DNA of 64,000 bases from Niveispirillum sp943371025 (GCA_943371025.1 CALRTC020000023.1:1-64000); one strand, 5' to 3'. Positions 24,202-33,968 are shown, numbered from the stretch's first letter. The notes: generated by a model not told the origin, from the letters alone. Numbers and translations are program-made.

Positions 24202-26742
24202 ATGCGCAGAGTCTTGATAGGCGGCCTGGCCCTGCTTGCGGGCGTTCAGGTCGCCGGCACAGCCGTGGATTTCCAGGCCGGGTGGCATGATTACCGGATC
24301 GCCGCGGAGATCGCCAATCTGAAGCAGGTCAGCAGCGGCCTGCTGGTGGCGGCGCGCGATCACGGGATCGAAGCCGGCATGATCAGCCTGGTGCTGGAGG
24401 CCGCGCGCCTGCCGGGCTCCCCGGAAGCGGCCCTGCGGCCACAGATCGACCGCCACCGCGAGGAAGCCGACCGCAACGCCCAGGCCGCCCTGGACAAGCT
24501 GGCCACCATGCCGATGGAAAGCGCGCTGGGCGAGGACATGGCGTCGCTGCGCGTGGCACTTGCCCGCATGCATGAACAGCGCGGCGTGCTGGACAAGCTG
24601 CTGGCCCGCCTGCAGGACGGGCGCACGCTGGAAGCGGCCGGGACCAGCCCCGTGGAAACGGCCAATATCATCGCCGACTGGCAGGATGCCTCGCAATCCT
24701 ACACGATGGCCCTGCTGACCCTGCTGCGTGAGATCAACCGCCCCTCCCTTTCCATGGGCGGGGAAGCTGGCGCCGCAGAAATGCTGACGCGGGAGGCGAT
24801 TCGCCTGCGCAGCGAGGTTGGCCAGGATATGGGGCTGCTGTACCGCACCATCATGGGCGGTCCCCTGCCCCCAGCGGCAGAACGCGAAGCCACATCGCTG
24901 GCCGAGATGCAGATGGCATGGCGTCTGGTGCGGGAAGCCAGCGACCCGTCCATGCTGCCGGACAGTACACGCGCCGCCCTGGACCAGATGGCCGCCGCCT
25001 TCACCCAGCGCTATCTGCCGCTGCGCACGGCCATCCTGGATGCCGCCGCGCGCGGCGAAGTGCGGGGGCGCCTGCCGGAACTGCTGCGCAACGGCACGGG
25101 TGTGCTGAATGCCGCCAGCGATCTGGTGGGAGAGGCGGTGAACGCCGCAGCCCAGGCGACGGAGCGCACGCGCATTGTCGCGGCCCGGCGGCTGTGGATG
25201 GACATGTTCGAGCTGCTGGTGGCCATGGCGGCCCTGGTCTTCGCCACCTGGCTGATCCGCCACCGCGTGCTGACGCCCATCCAGCAGATGACCGACGCGA
25301 TGCGTGCCCTGGCCGGTGGCGACCATTCCGTGGCCTTGCCCAATTTCAAGGGCGTGGGCAAGGAGATCGCAGCCATGGCCGCGGCCGTCCGCGTGTTCAA
25401 GGAGAACGCCCGACAGCTGCGCAGCGAGAATCGGGAACGCAGCCGCATGGAACGGTTGCTGACGGTTGAACGCGGCATCCTGGAAATGGCGGCCGCAGGC
25501 GCGCCGCTGGCCGATGTGCTGGCCGCCCTCTGCCGCGGGGTGGAGGAGCAGCTGGACAATGCCCGCTGTTCCATCATGCTGCTGGGCGAGGACAGGATCC
25601 ATATGACCGTGGGTGCCGCGCCCAACCTGCCAGCCTCGATGTCCAGCGCCTATGAGGGGGTGGCGATCGGACCGGATGTGGGGTCCTGTGGATCGGCCAT
25701 CTACCGTCGCACGCCCATCATCGCGGCCGACATTGCCAGCGATGCCCGGTGGGCGCTCTACAAGCATATCCCGCTGGCCGTGGGGCTGAAATCCTGCTGG
25801 TCGCTGCCCATCCTTTCGGGCGACGGGGAAGCGCTGGGGGCCTTCGCCATCTACAGCGACAGCGTGCGCGAGCCGCAGGAATGGGAGATGGAGCGGGCAC
25901 GCCGCGCCGTGCAGCTGGCCGCACTGGCCATCACCAGCCGCCGCGCCGCCGAACAGCTGGAGGCGGCCAAGGCGCAGGCCGAGCTGGGCAGCCGCACCAA
26001 ATCCGAGTTCCTGGCGAACATGAGCCACGAGCTGCGCACGCCGCTGAATGCCATCATCGGCTTTGCCGAGGTGCTGGAAAGCGAGCTGAAGGCCGATGAC
26101 AAGACCGGCCAGAACAGCGGCACCGTCGCCTATGCCGGAGACATCATCGCCTCTGGCCGCCATCTGCTGACCCTGATCAACGACATCCTGGATGTGTCGA
26201 AGATGGAGGCAGGCCGCGTGGAACTGCGCGAGCGCATCTGCGGCATGGAGGAACTGGTCCGTGGCTGCGAACGCATCGCGCGGGCCCGCGCCATGGAACG
26301 CCGACTGAATCTGGCGGTGGAGGTGGCGGACGGCATGCCCCCCATCCTGGTCGATGATGTGAAGTTCAAGCAGATCGTGCTGAACCTGCTGTCCAACGCC
26401 ATCAAGTTCACCTCTCCGGGCGGCACGGTGAAGCTGGTGGCCAGCGTTGATCCGGCGCGTGGCGTGTCGGTGGCCGTCAGCGATACGGGCATCGGCATCC
26501 GGCAGGAGGATCTGCAAAAGGTGTTCGTGCCCTTCCATCAGGTCGACAATGTCTATGCCCGCAGCAATCCGGGCACGGGTCTAGGCCTGACCCTGTCCAA
26601 GGGTCTGGCGGAACTGCATGGCGGGCGGCTGACCATTGACAGTGTCTTTGGCGAAGGCACCACCGTCACCCTGACCCTGCCGCCGTCGCGCATCGTCTGG
26701 GCGGAAACGGCAAGCCTGCCCTTGCCGGTGTCGATGCGCTGA
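24202..26742 (+). CDS. HAMP-GAF sensor histidine kinase
   Basis: 846 residues. A first membrane segment (about 3-20), a long helical periplasmic region (about 25-330) and a second segment near 335-352 are followed by HAMP (RHRVLTPIQQMTDAMRALAGGD), a linker, and a GAF domain (about 420-580, ILEMAAAGAPLADVLAAL to GDGEALGAFAIYSD). HisKA has EFLANMSHELRTPLNAIIG with His near 609, and the ATPase domain has NLLSNAIKFTSPGG, DTGIGI and GTGLGLTLSKG. No receiver domain and no adjacent response regulator. The GAF CGSAI motif is of the type that binds small molecules, but the ligand is unknown. Confidence 0.92.
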   Translation: MRRVLIGGLALLAGVQVAGTAVDFQAGWHDYRIAAEIANLKQVSSGLLVAARDHGIEAGMISLVLEAARLPGSPEAALRPQIDRHREEADRNAQAALDKLATMPMESALGEDMASLRVALARMHEQRGVLDKLLARLQDGRTLEAAGTSPVETANIIADWQDASQSYTMALLTLLREINRPSLSMGGEAGAAEMLTREAIRLRSEVGQDMGLLYRTIMGGPLPPAAEREATSLAEMQMAWRLVREASDPSMLPDSTRAALDQMAAAFTQRYLPLRTAILDAAARGEVRGRLPELLRNGTGVLNAASDLVGEAVNAAAQATERTRIVAARRLWMDMFELLVAMAALVFATWLIRHRVLTPIQQMTDAMRALAGGDHSVALPNFKGVGKEIAAMAAAVRVFKENARQLRSENRERSRMERLLTVERGILEMAAAGAPLADVLAALCRGVEEQLDNARCSIMLLGEDRIHMTVGAAPNLPASMSSAYEGVAIGPDVGSCGSAIYRRTPIIAADIASDARWALYKHIPLAVGLKSCWSLPILSGDGEALGAFAIYSDSVREPQEWEMERARRAVQLAALAITSRRAAEQLEAAKAQAELGSRTKSEFLANMSHELRTPLNAIIGFAEVLESELKADDKTGQNSGTVAYAGDIIASGRHLLTLINDILDVSKMEAGRVELRERICGMEELVRGCERIARARAMERRLNLAVEVADGMPPILVDDVKFKQIVLNLLSNAIKFTSPGGTVKLVASVDPARGVSVAVSDTGIGIRQEDLQKVFVPFHQVDNVYARSNPGTGLGLTLSKGLAELHGGRLTIDSVFGEGTTVTLTLPPSRIVWAETASLPLPVSMR

Positions 26743-26856
26743 AAGCGTCACACATCCTGACCTCTCGCGCGCTTGACGCGGGGGATGGCTTTGCGCCTAC
26801 TGCCGTCCGGGGCGACGCCGGGCCCATTTTTCCGTCACAGCAGGATCGTCCAGAGC

Positions 26857-27261
26857 ATGATCGATCATCACCGCGCCCTGATCTACGCCATGGTGCTGAC
26901 CGCGGCATCGGATGGCAACATGACGGACACCCAGGTGCATGCCATCGGGGAAAGCATCCGTTATCTGCCGGTTTTCCAGGATTTCCATGTCGACCAGCTG
27001 CCCGATGTTGTCCGGGAATGCGGGGAAATGCTGCGCGATCCCACCGGGGCGGAAAACGCCATCGACCTGATCCACCGTTCCCTGTCTCGCGGCCTGCGGG
27101 AGACGGCCTATATGCTGGCCTGTGAGGTGATCGCGTCGGACCAGACGGCCAGTGACCGCGAACTGCACCTGCTGGAACTGCTGCGCCACGGGCTGGAGTT
27201 GGACCGGCTGACCGCTGCCGCCCTGGAACGCGGCGCCCGCGCCCGCTATACGGTGGCCTGA
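26857..27261 (+). CDS. TerB-like (tellurite-resistance/DjlA-type) helical protein
   Basis: 134 residues with the two-part acidic pattern of TerB-like domains: LTAASDGNMTDTQ near residue 20 and EVIASDQTASDRELHLLELL near 90, which in TerB bind metal. The remainder is helical and there is no signal peptide. The ATG at 26857 matches the family start. It is followed after 3 bases by the UMF1 transporter gene, so the two are surely co-transcribed. The role of such stand-alone TerB proteins is not established. Confidence 0.78.
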   Translation: MIDHHRALIYAMVLTAASDGNMTDTQVHAIGESIRYLPVFQDFHVDQLPDVVRECGEMLRDPTGAENAIDLIHRSLSRGLRETAYMLACEVIASDQTASDRELHLLELLRHGLELDRLTAAALERGARARYTVA

Positions 27262-27264
27262 ACC

Positions 27265-28587
27265 ATGGCGGCCGGTGGCTTGCGTCCGCCGGCCGTGGCC
27301 GGCTGGTGCCTTTACGATTGGGCCATGTCGGCCTTCAACACGGTCATCGGCACCTTCGTCTTTTCCGTCTATTTCACCAAGGGCGTGGCAGTCAGTCCCG
27401 ACCAGGGGTCGGCTGACTGGGCTTTCATGCTGGGCCTGTCCGGTCTGGCCATCGCCGTCCTGTCGCCTGTGCTGGGCGCCATCGCCGACCGGGGCGGGCC
27501 CATCAAGCCCTGGCTGGCCGGCTTCACCATCGTTGCCGTTACAGGTTCGATCCTGCTCTGGTCCATCCGGCCGGACCCCGCCTATGTGCTGCCGGCCCTG
27601 CTGCTGGTCGGCATTGCCACAACGGCATTCGAACTGGCCAATGTCTTCTACAACGCGCTGCTGCCCGTCGTGGCCCCGCCCAGCCATCTGGGCCGTGTTT
27701 CAGGCTGGGGCTGGGGGGTCGGCTATATTGGCGGCCTGGGCTGCCTGATCTTGTGCCTGACATTGCTGCTGCGGGCCGACCCGCCCCTGTTCGGCCTGAT
27801 CGACAAGACAGATGCGCAGCCCGTGCGCGCCACCTCCGTCCTGGTCGGGGTCTGGTACGGGCTGTTCGCACTGCCCTTGTTCCTGCTGGTGCCCGACCGG
27901 GTGCGCGGGGCCGGCGTCACGGCGGCCATAGCGGTCCGCGAAGGGCTGGCGACCCTGGCGGCAACGCTGCGCAAGATGCCGGCCCACGGCAATACCGTGC
28001 GCTATCTGATCGCCAGCGCCTTCTGGCGCGACGGGATCAATACCGTCACGGCCTTCGGCGGCATCTATGCCGGTATCGTCTTCGGCATGGTGGAAGCACA
28101 GCTGATCCTGTTTGCCATCCTGCTGAACGTGTCGGCGGGGCTGGGTGCCATCGGCTTTGCCTGGGCCGATGACAGGATCGGGGCCAAACCTACCCTGATC
28201 ATCAGCCTGATCGGCCTGATCATCACCGGCGGCTCCATGGTGCTGATCGGCACGCCGTGGTGGGCCTGGGCGCCGGCCCTGTCGCTGCCGCTGGATTTCA
28301 CGCCCGATCAGCAATGGCTGGTGCTGCTGGGCATGGGGCTGGGCATCTTCTTCGGTCCGGCCCAGGCCGCCGCGCGATCGATGATGGCACGCCTGTCGCC
28401 GCCGGGGCTGGAGACGGAATTCTTCGGCCTATACGCCCTGTCGGGCCGGGCCGTCGGCATCATCGGCCCCCTGGCCTATGGCACCGCCGTCACAGCCCTG
28501 GGCAGCCAGCGCGCCGGCATGGCCACCGTCATCTTCCTGTTCATCGCCGGCCTGGGGCTGCTGGCTTTCGTGCGCGAAAAACGCTGA
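27265..28587 (+). CDS. UMF1-family MFS transporter (Atg22-like)
   Basis: 440 residues with about 12 membrane segments. GWCLYDWAMSAFNTVIGTFVF near the N-terminus and the conserved FGPAQAAARSMMARLSPPG loop near 370 are hallmarks of the UMF1/Atg22 group. Yeast Atg22 exports amino acids from the vacuole; the bacterial substrates are unknown. Coupled to the TerB-like gene by a 3-base gap. Confidence 0.85.
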   Translation: MAAGGLRPPAVAGWCLYDWAMSAFNTVIGTFVFSVYFTKGVAVSPDQGSADWAFMLGLSGLAIAVLSPVLGAIADRGGPIKPWLAGFTIVAVTGSILLWSIRPDPAYVLPALLLVGIATTAFELANVFYNALLPVVAPPSHLGRVSGWGWGVGYIGGLGCLILCLTLLLRADPPLFGLIDKTDAQPVRATSVLVGVWYGLFALPLFLLVPDRVRGAGVTAAIAVREGLATLAATLRKMPAHGNTVRYLIASAFWRDGINTVTAFGGIYAGIVFGMVEAQLILFAILLNVSAGLGAIGFAWADDRIGAKPTLIISLIGLIITGGSMVLIGTPWWAWAPALSLPLDFTPDQQWLVLLGMGLGIFFGPAQAAARSMMARLSPPGLETEFFGLYALSGRAVGIIGPLAYGTAVTALGSQRAGMATVIFLFIAGLGLLAFVREKR

Positions 28588-28627
28588 TGCCTTGCACCGC
28601 CGGCCATTTGCCGGGATAAAGGTCCAA

Positions 28628-28645
28628 ATTGACAACGTTATCAAT
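28628..28645. promoter_or_regulatory. LacI-type operator
   Basis: ATTGACAACGTTATCAAT is an 18-base palindrome with one mismatched pair, centred on AACGTT. The form TGACAACGTTATCA is typical of operators bound by LacI-family sugar regulators. It ends 15 bases before the ATG of the sugar isomerase-like gene, overlapping where the promoter and leader must lie. Confidence 0.55.
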
Positions 28646-28660
28646 CGGGCGGAGGCGGTG

Positions 28661-29530
28661 ATGCGCAAGGGCGTGCGGTGGATGCTGGCCTGGGCGGCGC
28701 TCGCCTGGGCGGGGCCGTGCCTGGCCGAAGCGGTACCGGCGGAGAAGGTCGCGGTACAGCTTTTCAGCCTGCACAAGGATCTGGAGCGCGATCCCGCCGC
28801 CACGCTGGCCCGCATCCGGGCCATGGGGCTGACACAGGTGGAAGCCTACAATACGCTGGGCCTGTCGCCCCAGGCCTTCCGCACCCTGCTGGACCAGGCC
28901 GGCCTGACGGCGGTCGGCAGCCATGTCTGGGTCGGCGATCTGAAGGGCAATGTGCCCAAGATCATCGAAACCGCCCGCATCGTCGGCTATCGCTATGTCG
29001 GGGCTGCCTGGCTGAAGCCGCCGGGCACACCGGACGATCGGGGCATCGGCCCGGCGGAGATCGACAATGCCATCGAAGCCTACAGATCCGCCTGTCCGGC
29101 CCTGAAGGCCGCGGGCCTGCGCGTCATGTACCATATCCACGGCTATGAATTTGCCGCCGATGGCAGCGGTACCCTGCTGGACAGGCTGCTGGCCGGACTG
29201 GACCCGACCTGTGTCGACCTGCAGATGGATGTATTCTGGGTGGTGAAGGCGGGGGTCGATCCCGTCGCCCTGCTGCGCAAGCTGGGACCGCGTGTGAAAC
29301 TGCTGCACCTGAAGGACATGCGGCCCGGCATGAAGGTCGGTGAACTCACGGGCCATGCCCAGCCGGACGAATTCGCTCCCCTGGGTCAGGGCGTCACCGA
29401 CTGGCCCGCCCTGCTGGACGCCGCCAGGGCGGCCGGCGTGGATTGGTATGTGCTGGAAGATGAATCGCCCGACGCGGCCGACCATCTGGCCAACTCGCTT
29501 GCCTGGCTGAAGGCACAGAAAGGCCGGTGA
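28661..29530 (+). CDS. exported sugar phosphate isomerase/epimerase-like protein
   Basis: 289 residues. A Sec signal peptide (KGVRWMLAWAALAWAGPCLAEA, cleavage near residue 23) precedes an AP-endonuclease-2 type TIM barrel: VEAYNTLGLSPQAFRTLLDQAGL, GSHVWVG, YHIHGYEF, VDLQMDVFWVVKAG and LHLKDM carry the His/Glu/Asp ligands of the metal site. Proteins of this kind in the periplasm are linked to glycoside or keto-sugar degradation. A LacI-type operator sits in front, supporting control by a sugar, though no LacI gene or other sugar gene is nearby. The ATG at 28661 was chosen for the signal peptide and the GGAGG upstream. Confidence 0.82.
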   Translation: MRKGVRWMLAWAALAWAGPCLAEAVPAEKVAVQLFSLHKDLERDPAATLARIRAMGLTQVEAYNTLGLSPQAFRTLLDQAGLTAVGSHVWVGDLKGNVPKIIETARIVGYRYVGAAWLKPPGTPDDRGIGPAEIDNAIEAYRSACPALKAAGLRVMYHIHGYEFAADGSGTLLDRLLAGLDPTCVDLQMDVFWVVKAGVDPVALLRKLGPRVKLLHLKDMRPGMKVGELTGHAQPDEFAPLGQGVTDWPALLDAARAAGVDWYVLEDESPDAADHLANSLAWLKAQKGR

Positions 29531-29592
29531 CGGCATGGCGGGGGCCGCAGGGGCCTGCTATAAGCGCCCCGCCCTTTCCGGATACAGCAACC

Positions 29593-30345
29593 ATGACCCG
29601 CATCGCCGTCGCCGCCCTGTACCGCTTCCACCCGCTGCCCGACCATGCCCGTCTGCGCCAGCCGCTGCTGGCCATGATGACGGCGAACGGGGTATGCGGA
29701 TCGCTGCTGCTGGCGGCAGAGGGCATCAATGGCACCATCGCCGGCCCTGCTGACGCCATGCCTGACGTGGTGGCGCAGATTGCTGCCATCGCCGGCGTCG
29801 CCCCCCTGGAGCCGCGCTGGTCCTATACCGACACGCCCCCCTTCGGCCGGCTGAAGGTCCGGTTGAAGAAGGAGATCGTGACCATCGGCGTGCCGGACAT
29901 CGACCCCAACGCCCGGGTCGGCACCTATGTGGAGCCGGAGGATTGGAATGCGCTGATCTCCGATCCCGACACGCTGGTCATCGACACGCGCAACAGTTTT
30001 GAGGTCGGGTACGGCACTTTCAAGGGTGCCGTCGATCCCGGCACGACCAGCTTCGGCCAGTTTCCCGACTATGTCCGGCGGGAACTGGACCCTGCCCGGC
30101 ACCGCCGGGTGGCCATGTTCTGCACCGGCGGCATCCGCTGCGAAAAGGCCACGGCCTACATGCTGGAACAGGGATTCGGCGAGGTCTACCACCTGAAGGG
30201 CGGCATCCTGAACTATCTGGAACGGATCGGTCCGGCCGACAGCCTGTGGGACGGTGGCTGCTTTGTCTTTGACGAGCGCGTGGCACTGGGCCATGGGCTG
30301 GTACCGGTATCGGCCGACCGACCTGGAAACGATCCCATCGACTGA
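29593..30345 (+). CDS. trhO: tRNA uridine(34) hydroxylase, rhodanese family
   Basis: 250 residues. The N-terminal domain (YRFHPLPDHARLRQPL to GINGTIAG) is specific to YceA/TrhO. The rhodanese domain (about 120-215) has VIDTRNSFEVGYGTFKGA and the catalytic loop FCTGGIRCEKA with the active Cys. TrhO makes 5-hydroxyuridine at position 34 of tRNAs using O2. The chain ends about 60-100 residues earlier than E. coli TrhO, lacking its Cys-rich C-terminal part; this shorter form is common in alphaproteobacteria. The ATG at 29593 directly precedes the conserved domain. Confidence 0.88.
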   Translation: MTRIAVAALYRFHPLPDHARLRQPLLAMMTANGVCGSLLLAAEGINGTIAGPADAMPDVVAQIAAIAGVAPLEPRWSYTDTPPFGRLKVRLKKEIVTIGVPDIDPNARVGTYVEPEDWNALISDPDTLVIDTRNSFEVGYGTFKGAVDPGTTSFGQFPDYVRRELDPARHRRVAMFCTGGIRCEKATAYMLEQGFGEVYHLKGGILNYLERIGPADSLWDGGCFVFDERVALGHGLVPVSADRPGNDPID

Positions 30346-30436
30346 CCCAGATCAAGTCGGCCCGCCGCCAAACCATGTAGAAGCCGACCGGTAAAACGGA
30401 AGCGACCATGTGAACGAACGGAGCCGGGGCCTGACC

Positions 30437-32404
30437 ATGCTGAACATCCGCCGCCTCCCCGTTGCGGGGAAAGTCACGATCTTCAACGCGCTGGGGCTTT
30501 TCATCCTGGGCAGCGTCACGCTGGCCTTGGGCTACGGGGTCATGACCAGCATCATGGAGCGGCAGGCCATCGCCACGCAGACGCTGTCCATGCGGGTGGC
30601 ACATTCGCTCCTGGAACAGACAGCGGGTGATTTCGCGCTGGTCGATGGCAAGCTGGCCCACGGCGGACAGGTTCTGGACGGCAACATGGCGTTGGTCGAT
30701 GCCATCGCCCAGGCAACGGGCGGCAGCGCCACCATCTTCAAGGGCGATACGCGTGTTGCCACCAATGTGCTGAAGGAAGATGGCAGCCGCGCTGTCGGCA
30801 CGTCTCTGGCCGCCGGTCCGGCGCGCGATGCGGTGCTGTCCGGTCAGCCCTACCGCGGCACCGTCGACATCCTGGGCAGCACCTACTATGCCGGCTATGA
30901 CCCGCTGAAGGACAAGGATGGCAAGGTCGTCGGCATCCTTTATGTGGGGCTGAAGCGGGCGGACCTGCTGGCCGAATTCAACCGTGGCATCACCTGGATC
31001 GCTATCGGCGCCCTGGTCCTGGTCGTGGTCATGGCAACCGCTGCGCTGGGTCTGGCCCGCTGGCTGCTGGCCCCGCTGGGCCGCCTGTCGGTTCGGATGG
31101 AGGAGATGCGCCAGGGCCGGCTGGACACGCCGGTGCGTGATCTGGACAAGCTGGACGATGTCGGCGCCATGGCGCGCGCCGTGGAAAGCTTCCGCCTGAC
31201 CTTGCAGGAGGCGGAGGGGCTGCGCCAGGATCAGGAGCGGCAGCGCGAACAGGCCGAACAAGCCCGCATCGCGGCCCTGCGCACCATGGCCGACACGGTG
31301 GAGGACGAAACCCGCCACGCCGTCGATCAGGTGGCTGAACAGACCAGCGCCATGGATGCAGAGGCAAAGGTGATGGCGGCCGCCGCCGACCGCATGGGCA
31401 ACAACGCTCACAATGTCGCCGCCGCCGCCGAACAGGCCCTGTCCAACGCCCAGACCGTGGCCGCCGCCACCAACCAGTTGACGGCATCAATCGGGGAAAT
31501 CACCAGCCAGGTGGCCCATGCCAGCGCCGTCACCCGCGACAGCGTCGCCGCCAGCGGCGAAGCCGCCACCGCGATCGAGGCGCTGTCGGAAAGCGTGACC
31601 CAGATCGGTGGCATCGCCAACCTGATCGCCGATATTGCCAGCCAGACCAACCTGCTGGCGCTTAACGCCACGATCGAGGCCGCGCGCGCCGGTGAAGCCG
31701 GCAAGGGATTCGCCGTGGTCGCGTCGGAGGTGAAGATCCTGGCCAGCCAGACGGCCAAGGCGACGGAGGATATCGCCCACCGCGTGCAGGAGATCGCCTC
31801 GGTCCGCGATCGCGCCGTCACGGCGGTGCGTCATATCACCCGGCAGATTGAACAGGTCGATCAGGTCGCCGCCGGCATCGCCGCCGCCATGGAGGAGCAA
31901 TCCGCCGCGACCACGGAAATCGCCCGCAATGTCGAACAGACCGCCGACGCCGCGCGTGAAGTGGCGTCGCGCATCGCCGAAGTGTCGGCGGAAGCCGCCC
32001 AGACCGACCGTTGCGCCAACGATGTCCAGACCGCCGCCCACCAGATGGCGGGCAGTGTCGAACATCTGCGCCAGACCCTGGTGCGGGTGGTGCGCACAGC
32101 CTCCACCGAGGTCGACCGTCGCCGTCTGCCGCGCTACGCAGTGTCCATCCCCTGTCAGGTGGAACAGGCCGGCCGCACCCTGTCGGGCCGGGTCGTGAAC
32201 CTGTCGGAAGGCGGCGCCATGCTGGATGTCGCCGGCATCGACAACGCCCGTGGCGTGCTGGCGATGGAGGGGCTGCGCCTGCCCTTCCATGCCCCGGACC
32301 ATGCCGAAGGGCCGGGCCATGTGAAATTCACGCTGAAGGATACGGAAAAGGCCGCGCTGCACACCCGCATCGCCCGGTTGACGACGGGTGCCGTCGCGGC
32401 CTGA
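30437..32404 (+). CDS. methyl-accepting chemotaxis protein with Cache sensor and PilZ domain
   Basis: 655 residues from the ATG at 30437; a GTG at 30410 with GGAAG upstream is an alternative. Layout: membrane helix (about 12-34), periplasmic Cache domain (about 35-180, with VATNVLKEDGSRAVGT and YYAGYDPLKDKDGKVVGILYVGL), second helix (about 187-210), HAMP, methyl-accepting signalling domain with the hairpin tip IANLIADIASQTNLLALNATIEAARAGE split here at about 400-430, and a C-terminal PilZ domain. PilZ shows RRRLPRY and NLSEGG, the RxxxR and NxSxxG motifs for c-di-GMP. Tlp1 of Azospirillum brasilense has the same MCP-PilZ design and links c-di-GMP to aerotaxis. It sits away from any che cluster. 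Confidence 0.92.
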   Translation: MLNIRRLPVAGKVTIFNALGLFILGSVTLALGYGVMTSIMERQAIATQTLSMRVAHSLLEQTAGDFALVDGKLAHGGQVLDGNMALVDAIAQATGGSATIFKGDTRVATNVLKEDGSRAVGTSLAAGPARDAVLSGQPYRGTVDILGSTYYAGYDPLKDKDGKVVGILYVGLKRADLLAEFNRGITWIAIGALVLVVVMATAALGLARWLLAPLGRLSVRMEEMRQGRLDTPVRDLDKLDDVGAMARAVESFRLTLQEAEGLRQDQERQREQAEQARIAALRTMADTVEDETRHAVDQVAEQTSAMDAEAKVMAAAADRMGNNAHNVAAAAEQALSNAQTVAAATNQLTASIGEITSQVAHASAVTRDSVAASGEAATAIEALSESVTQIGGIANLIADIASQTNLLALNATIEAARAGEAGKGFAVVASEVKILASQTAKATEDIAHRVQEIASVRDRAVTAVRHITRQIEQVDQVAAGIAAAMEEQSAATTEIARNVEQTADAAREVASRIAEVSAEAAQTDRCANDVQTAAHQMAGSVEHLRQTLVRVVRTASTEVDRRRLPRYAVSIPCQVEQAGRTLSGRVVNLSEGGAMLDVAGIDNARGVLAMEGLRLPFHAPDHAEGPGHVKFTLKDTEKAALHTRIARLTTGAVAA

Positions 32405-32544
32405 GGGCTTCCGGCTGCCGTGACGTCACCTGGTTCTGCACCGGAATTTCCGCGACCGATCGTATACTTTTCCCGGCCATGCCCATTGCGCGCCACCCGT
32501 TCGCCTGCCACTCTGCTTTTCAGCAGCATTGCAGGGAGGACGGG

Positions 32545-33909
32545 ATGCGCGGGTTTGAACAGGCTTTCACTTCGACGCAACGCAGCGGGGGAGGCCGGCT
32601 CCGCCGTGCGGCGCTGGCGGCGCTGCTGGCCGCCAGTTCCTTGGTTCCCGCCGCCCGCGCCGCTGATACGCCCGACATCCCCGCCTATATCAAGAACGAT
32701 GTGAAAGCACTGGAGTCCAAGATCGTGGCCTGGCGCCGCGACGTCCACCAGCATCCCGAACTGGGCAACCGGGAGACGCGGACGGCAAAGCTGGTGGCCG
32801 ATCATCTGAAAAAGCTGGGGATCGAGGTCCAGACAGGCGTCGCCCATACGGGCGTGGTCGGCGTGCTGAAGGGGGCCAAGCCCGGCCCCGTCGTCGCCCT
32901 GCGTGCCGACATGGATGCCCTGCCGGTGACGGAGCAGGTGGACCTGCCCTTCGCGTCGAAGGTCAAGGCCACCTATAACGGTCAGGAAGTGGGTGTCATG
33001 CATGCCTGCGGCCATGACGGGCATGTGGCCATCCTGATGGGCGTGGCCGAACTCCTGGCCAAGCGGAAGGGCGAACTGCGCGGCACCGTGAAGTTCATCT
33101 TCCAGCCGGCCGAGGAAGGACCGCCGGAGGGAGAGGAAGGCGGCGCTGAGCTGATGGTGAAGGAAGGCGTGCTGTCCACCGATCCCAAGCCGGAAGCCAT
33201 TCTGGGCCTGCACCTGTTCTCTTCCGGCCGCGCCGGCACCGTCAGCTACCGGTCCGGCCCCGCCATGGCGGCGGCCGATGCCTTCAAGATCGTGGTACAG
33301 GGCCGGCAGACCCATGGCGCCTATCCCTGGGCCGGCGTCGACCCGGTGGTGACGGCGTCGCAGATCGTCACCGGCCTGCAAACCATCGTCAGCCGCAATG
33401 TCGAATTGATCAAGGAACCCGCCATCGTGTCGGTCGGCGCCCTGCATTCCGGCGTGCGAAACAACATCATCCCCGACAAGGCGGAGATGATCGGCACCAT
33501 CCGCACCTTCGATCCGGCCATGCGCGCACAGATCCATGCACGTATCCGGGAGATCGCGACGGGCATCGCCGCCAGCGCCGGCGCCACAGCCACCGTGGAG
33601 ATCGACGAAGGCTATCCCGTCACCGCCAATGACGCCAAGCTGACCGACTGGGCCGCCCCGGTGCTGGAAAAAGTCGTTGGTACGGACAAGGTCACGGTCG
33701 GGCCCAAGGTCGGCGGTGCAGAGGATTTCAGCTATTTCCAGCAGAAAATCCCCGGCTTCTATTACTGGGTCGGCTCCACCGGGCCGGATGTGGACCCTGC
33801 CAAGGCCCCTTCCAACCATTCCCCGCTCTACAAGGTGGATGAGGCCAGCCTGCTGACCGGGACGGAAACGCTGGCGGCCCTGACGGTTGCCTATCTGAAC
33901 AGCCATTGA
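32545..33909 (+). CDS. exported M20-family amidohydrolase, copy 1
   Basis: 454 residues. A Sec signal peptide (RRAALAALLAASSLVPAARA, cleavage near residue 40) precedes a two-domain M20D peptidase of the hippurate / IAA-amino acid hydrolase type. Metal ligands appear in MHACGHDGHV (Cys-His), QPAEEGP (Glu pair), LGLHLF (His) and SNHSPL (His); DMDALPV is the conserved Asp strand. It would cleave N-acyl amino acids in the periplasm. AGGGAGG stands 7 bases before the ATG. It is the first of three tandem homologous genes, with gaps of 59 and 14 bases. Confidence 0.9.
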   Translation: MRGFEQAFTSTQRSGGGRLRRAALAALLAASSLVPAARAADTPDIPAYIKNDVKALESKIVAWRRDVHQHPELGNRETRTAKLVADHLKKLGIEVQTGVAHTGVVGVLKGAKPGPVVALRADMDALPVTEQVDLPFASKVKATYNGQEVGVMHACGHDGHVAILMGVAELLAKRKGELRGTVKFIFQPAEEGPPEGEEGGAELMVKEGVLSTDPKPEAILGLHLFSSGRAGTVSYRSGPAMAAADAFKIVVQGRQTHGAYPWAGVDPVVTASQIVTGLQTIVSRNVELIKEPAIVSVGALHSGVRNNIIPDKAEMIGTIRTFDPAMRAQIHARIREIATGIAASAGATATVEIDEGYPVTANDAKLTDWAAPVLEKVVGTDKVTVGPKVGGAEDFSYFQQKIPGFYYWVGSTGPDVDPAKAPSNHSPLYKVDEASLLTGTETLAALTVAYLNSH

Positions 33910-33968
33910 TCGCCAGAGGTAAGGCCGGCGGTTGCCCGCCGGCCGCACAGGGGGGCCGGGGGGCCAGC

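Noticed and set aside
24136..26538. An 800-codon minus-strand open frame opposite the GAF kinase
   Set aside because: Same antisense effect of third-position GC; the kinase motifs on the plus strand are complete.
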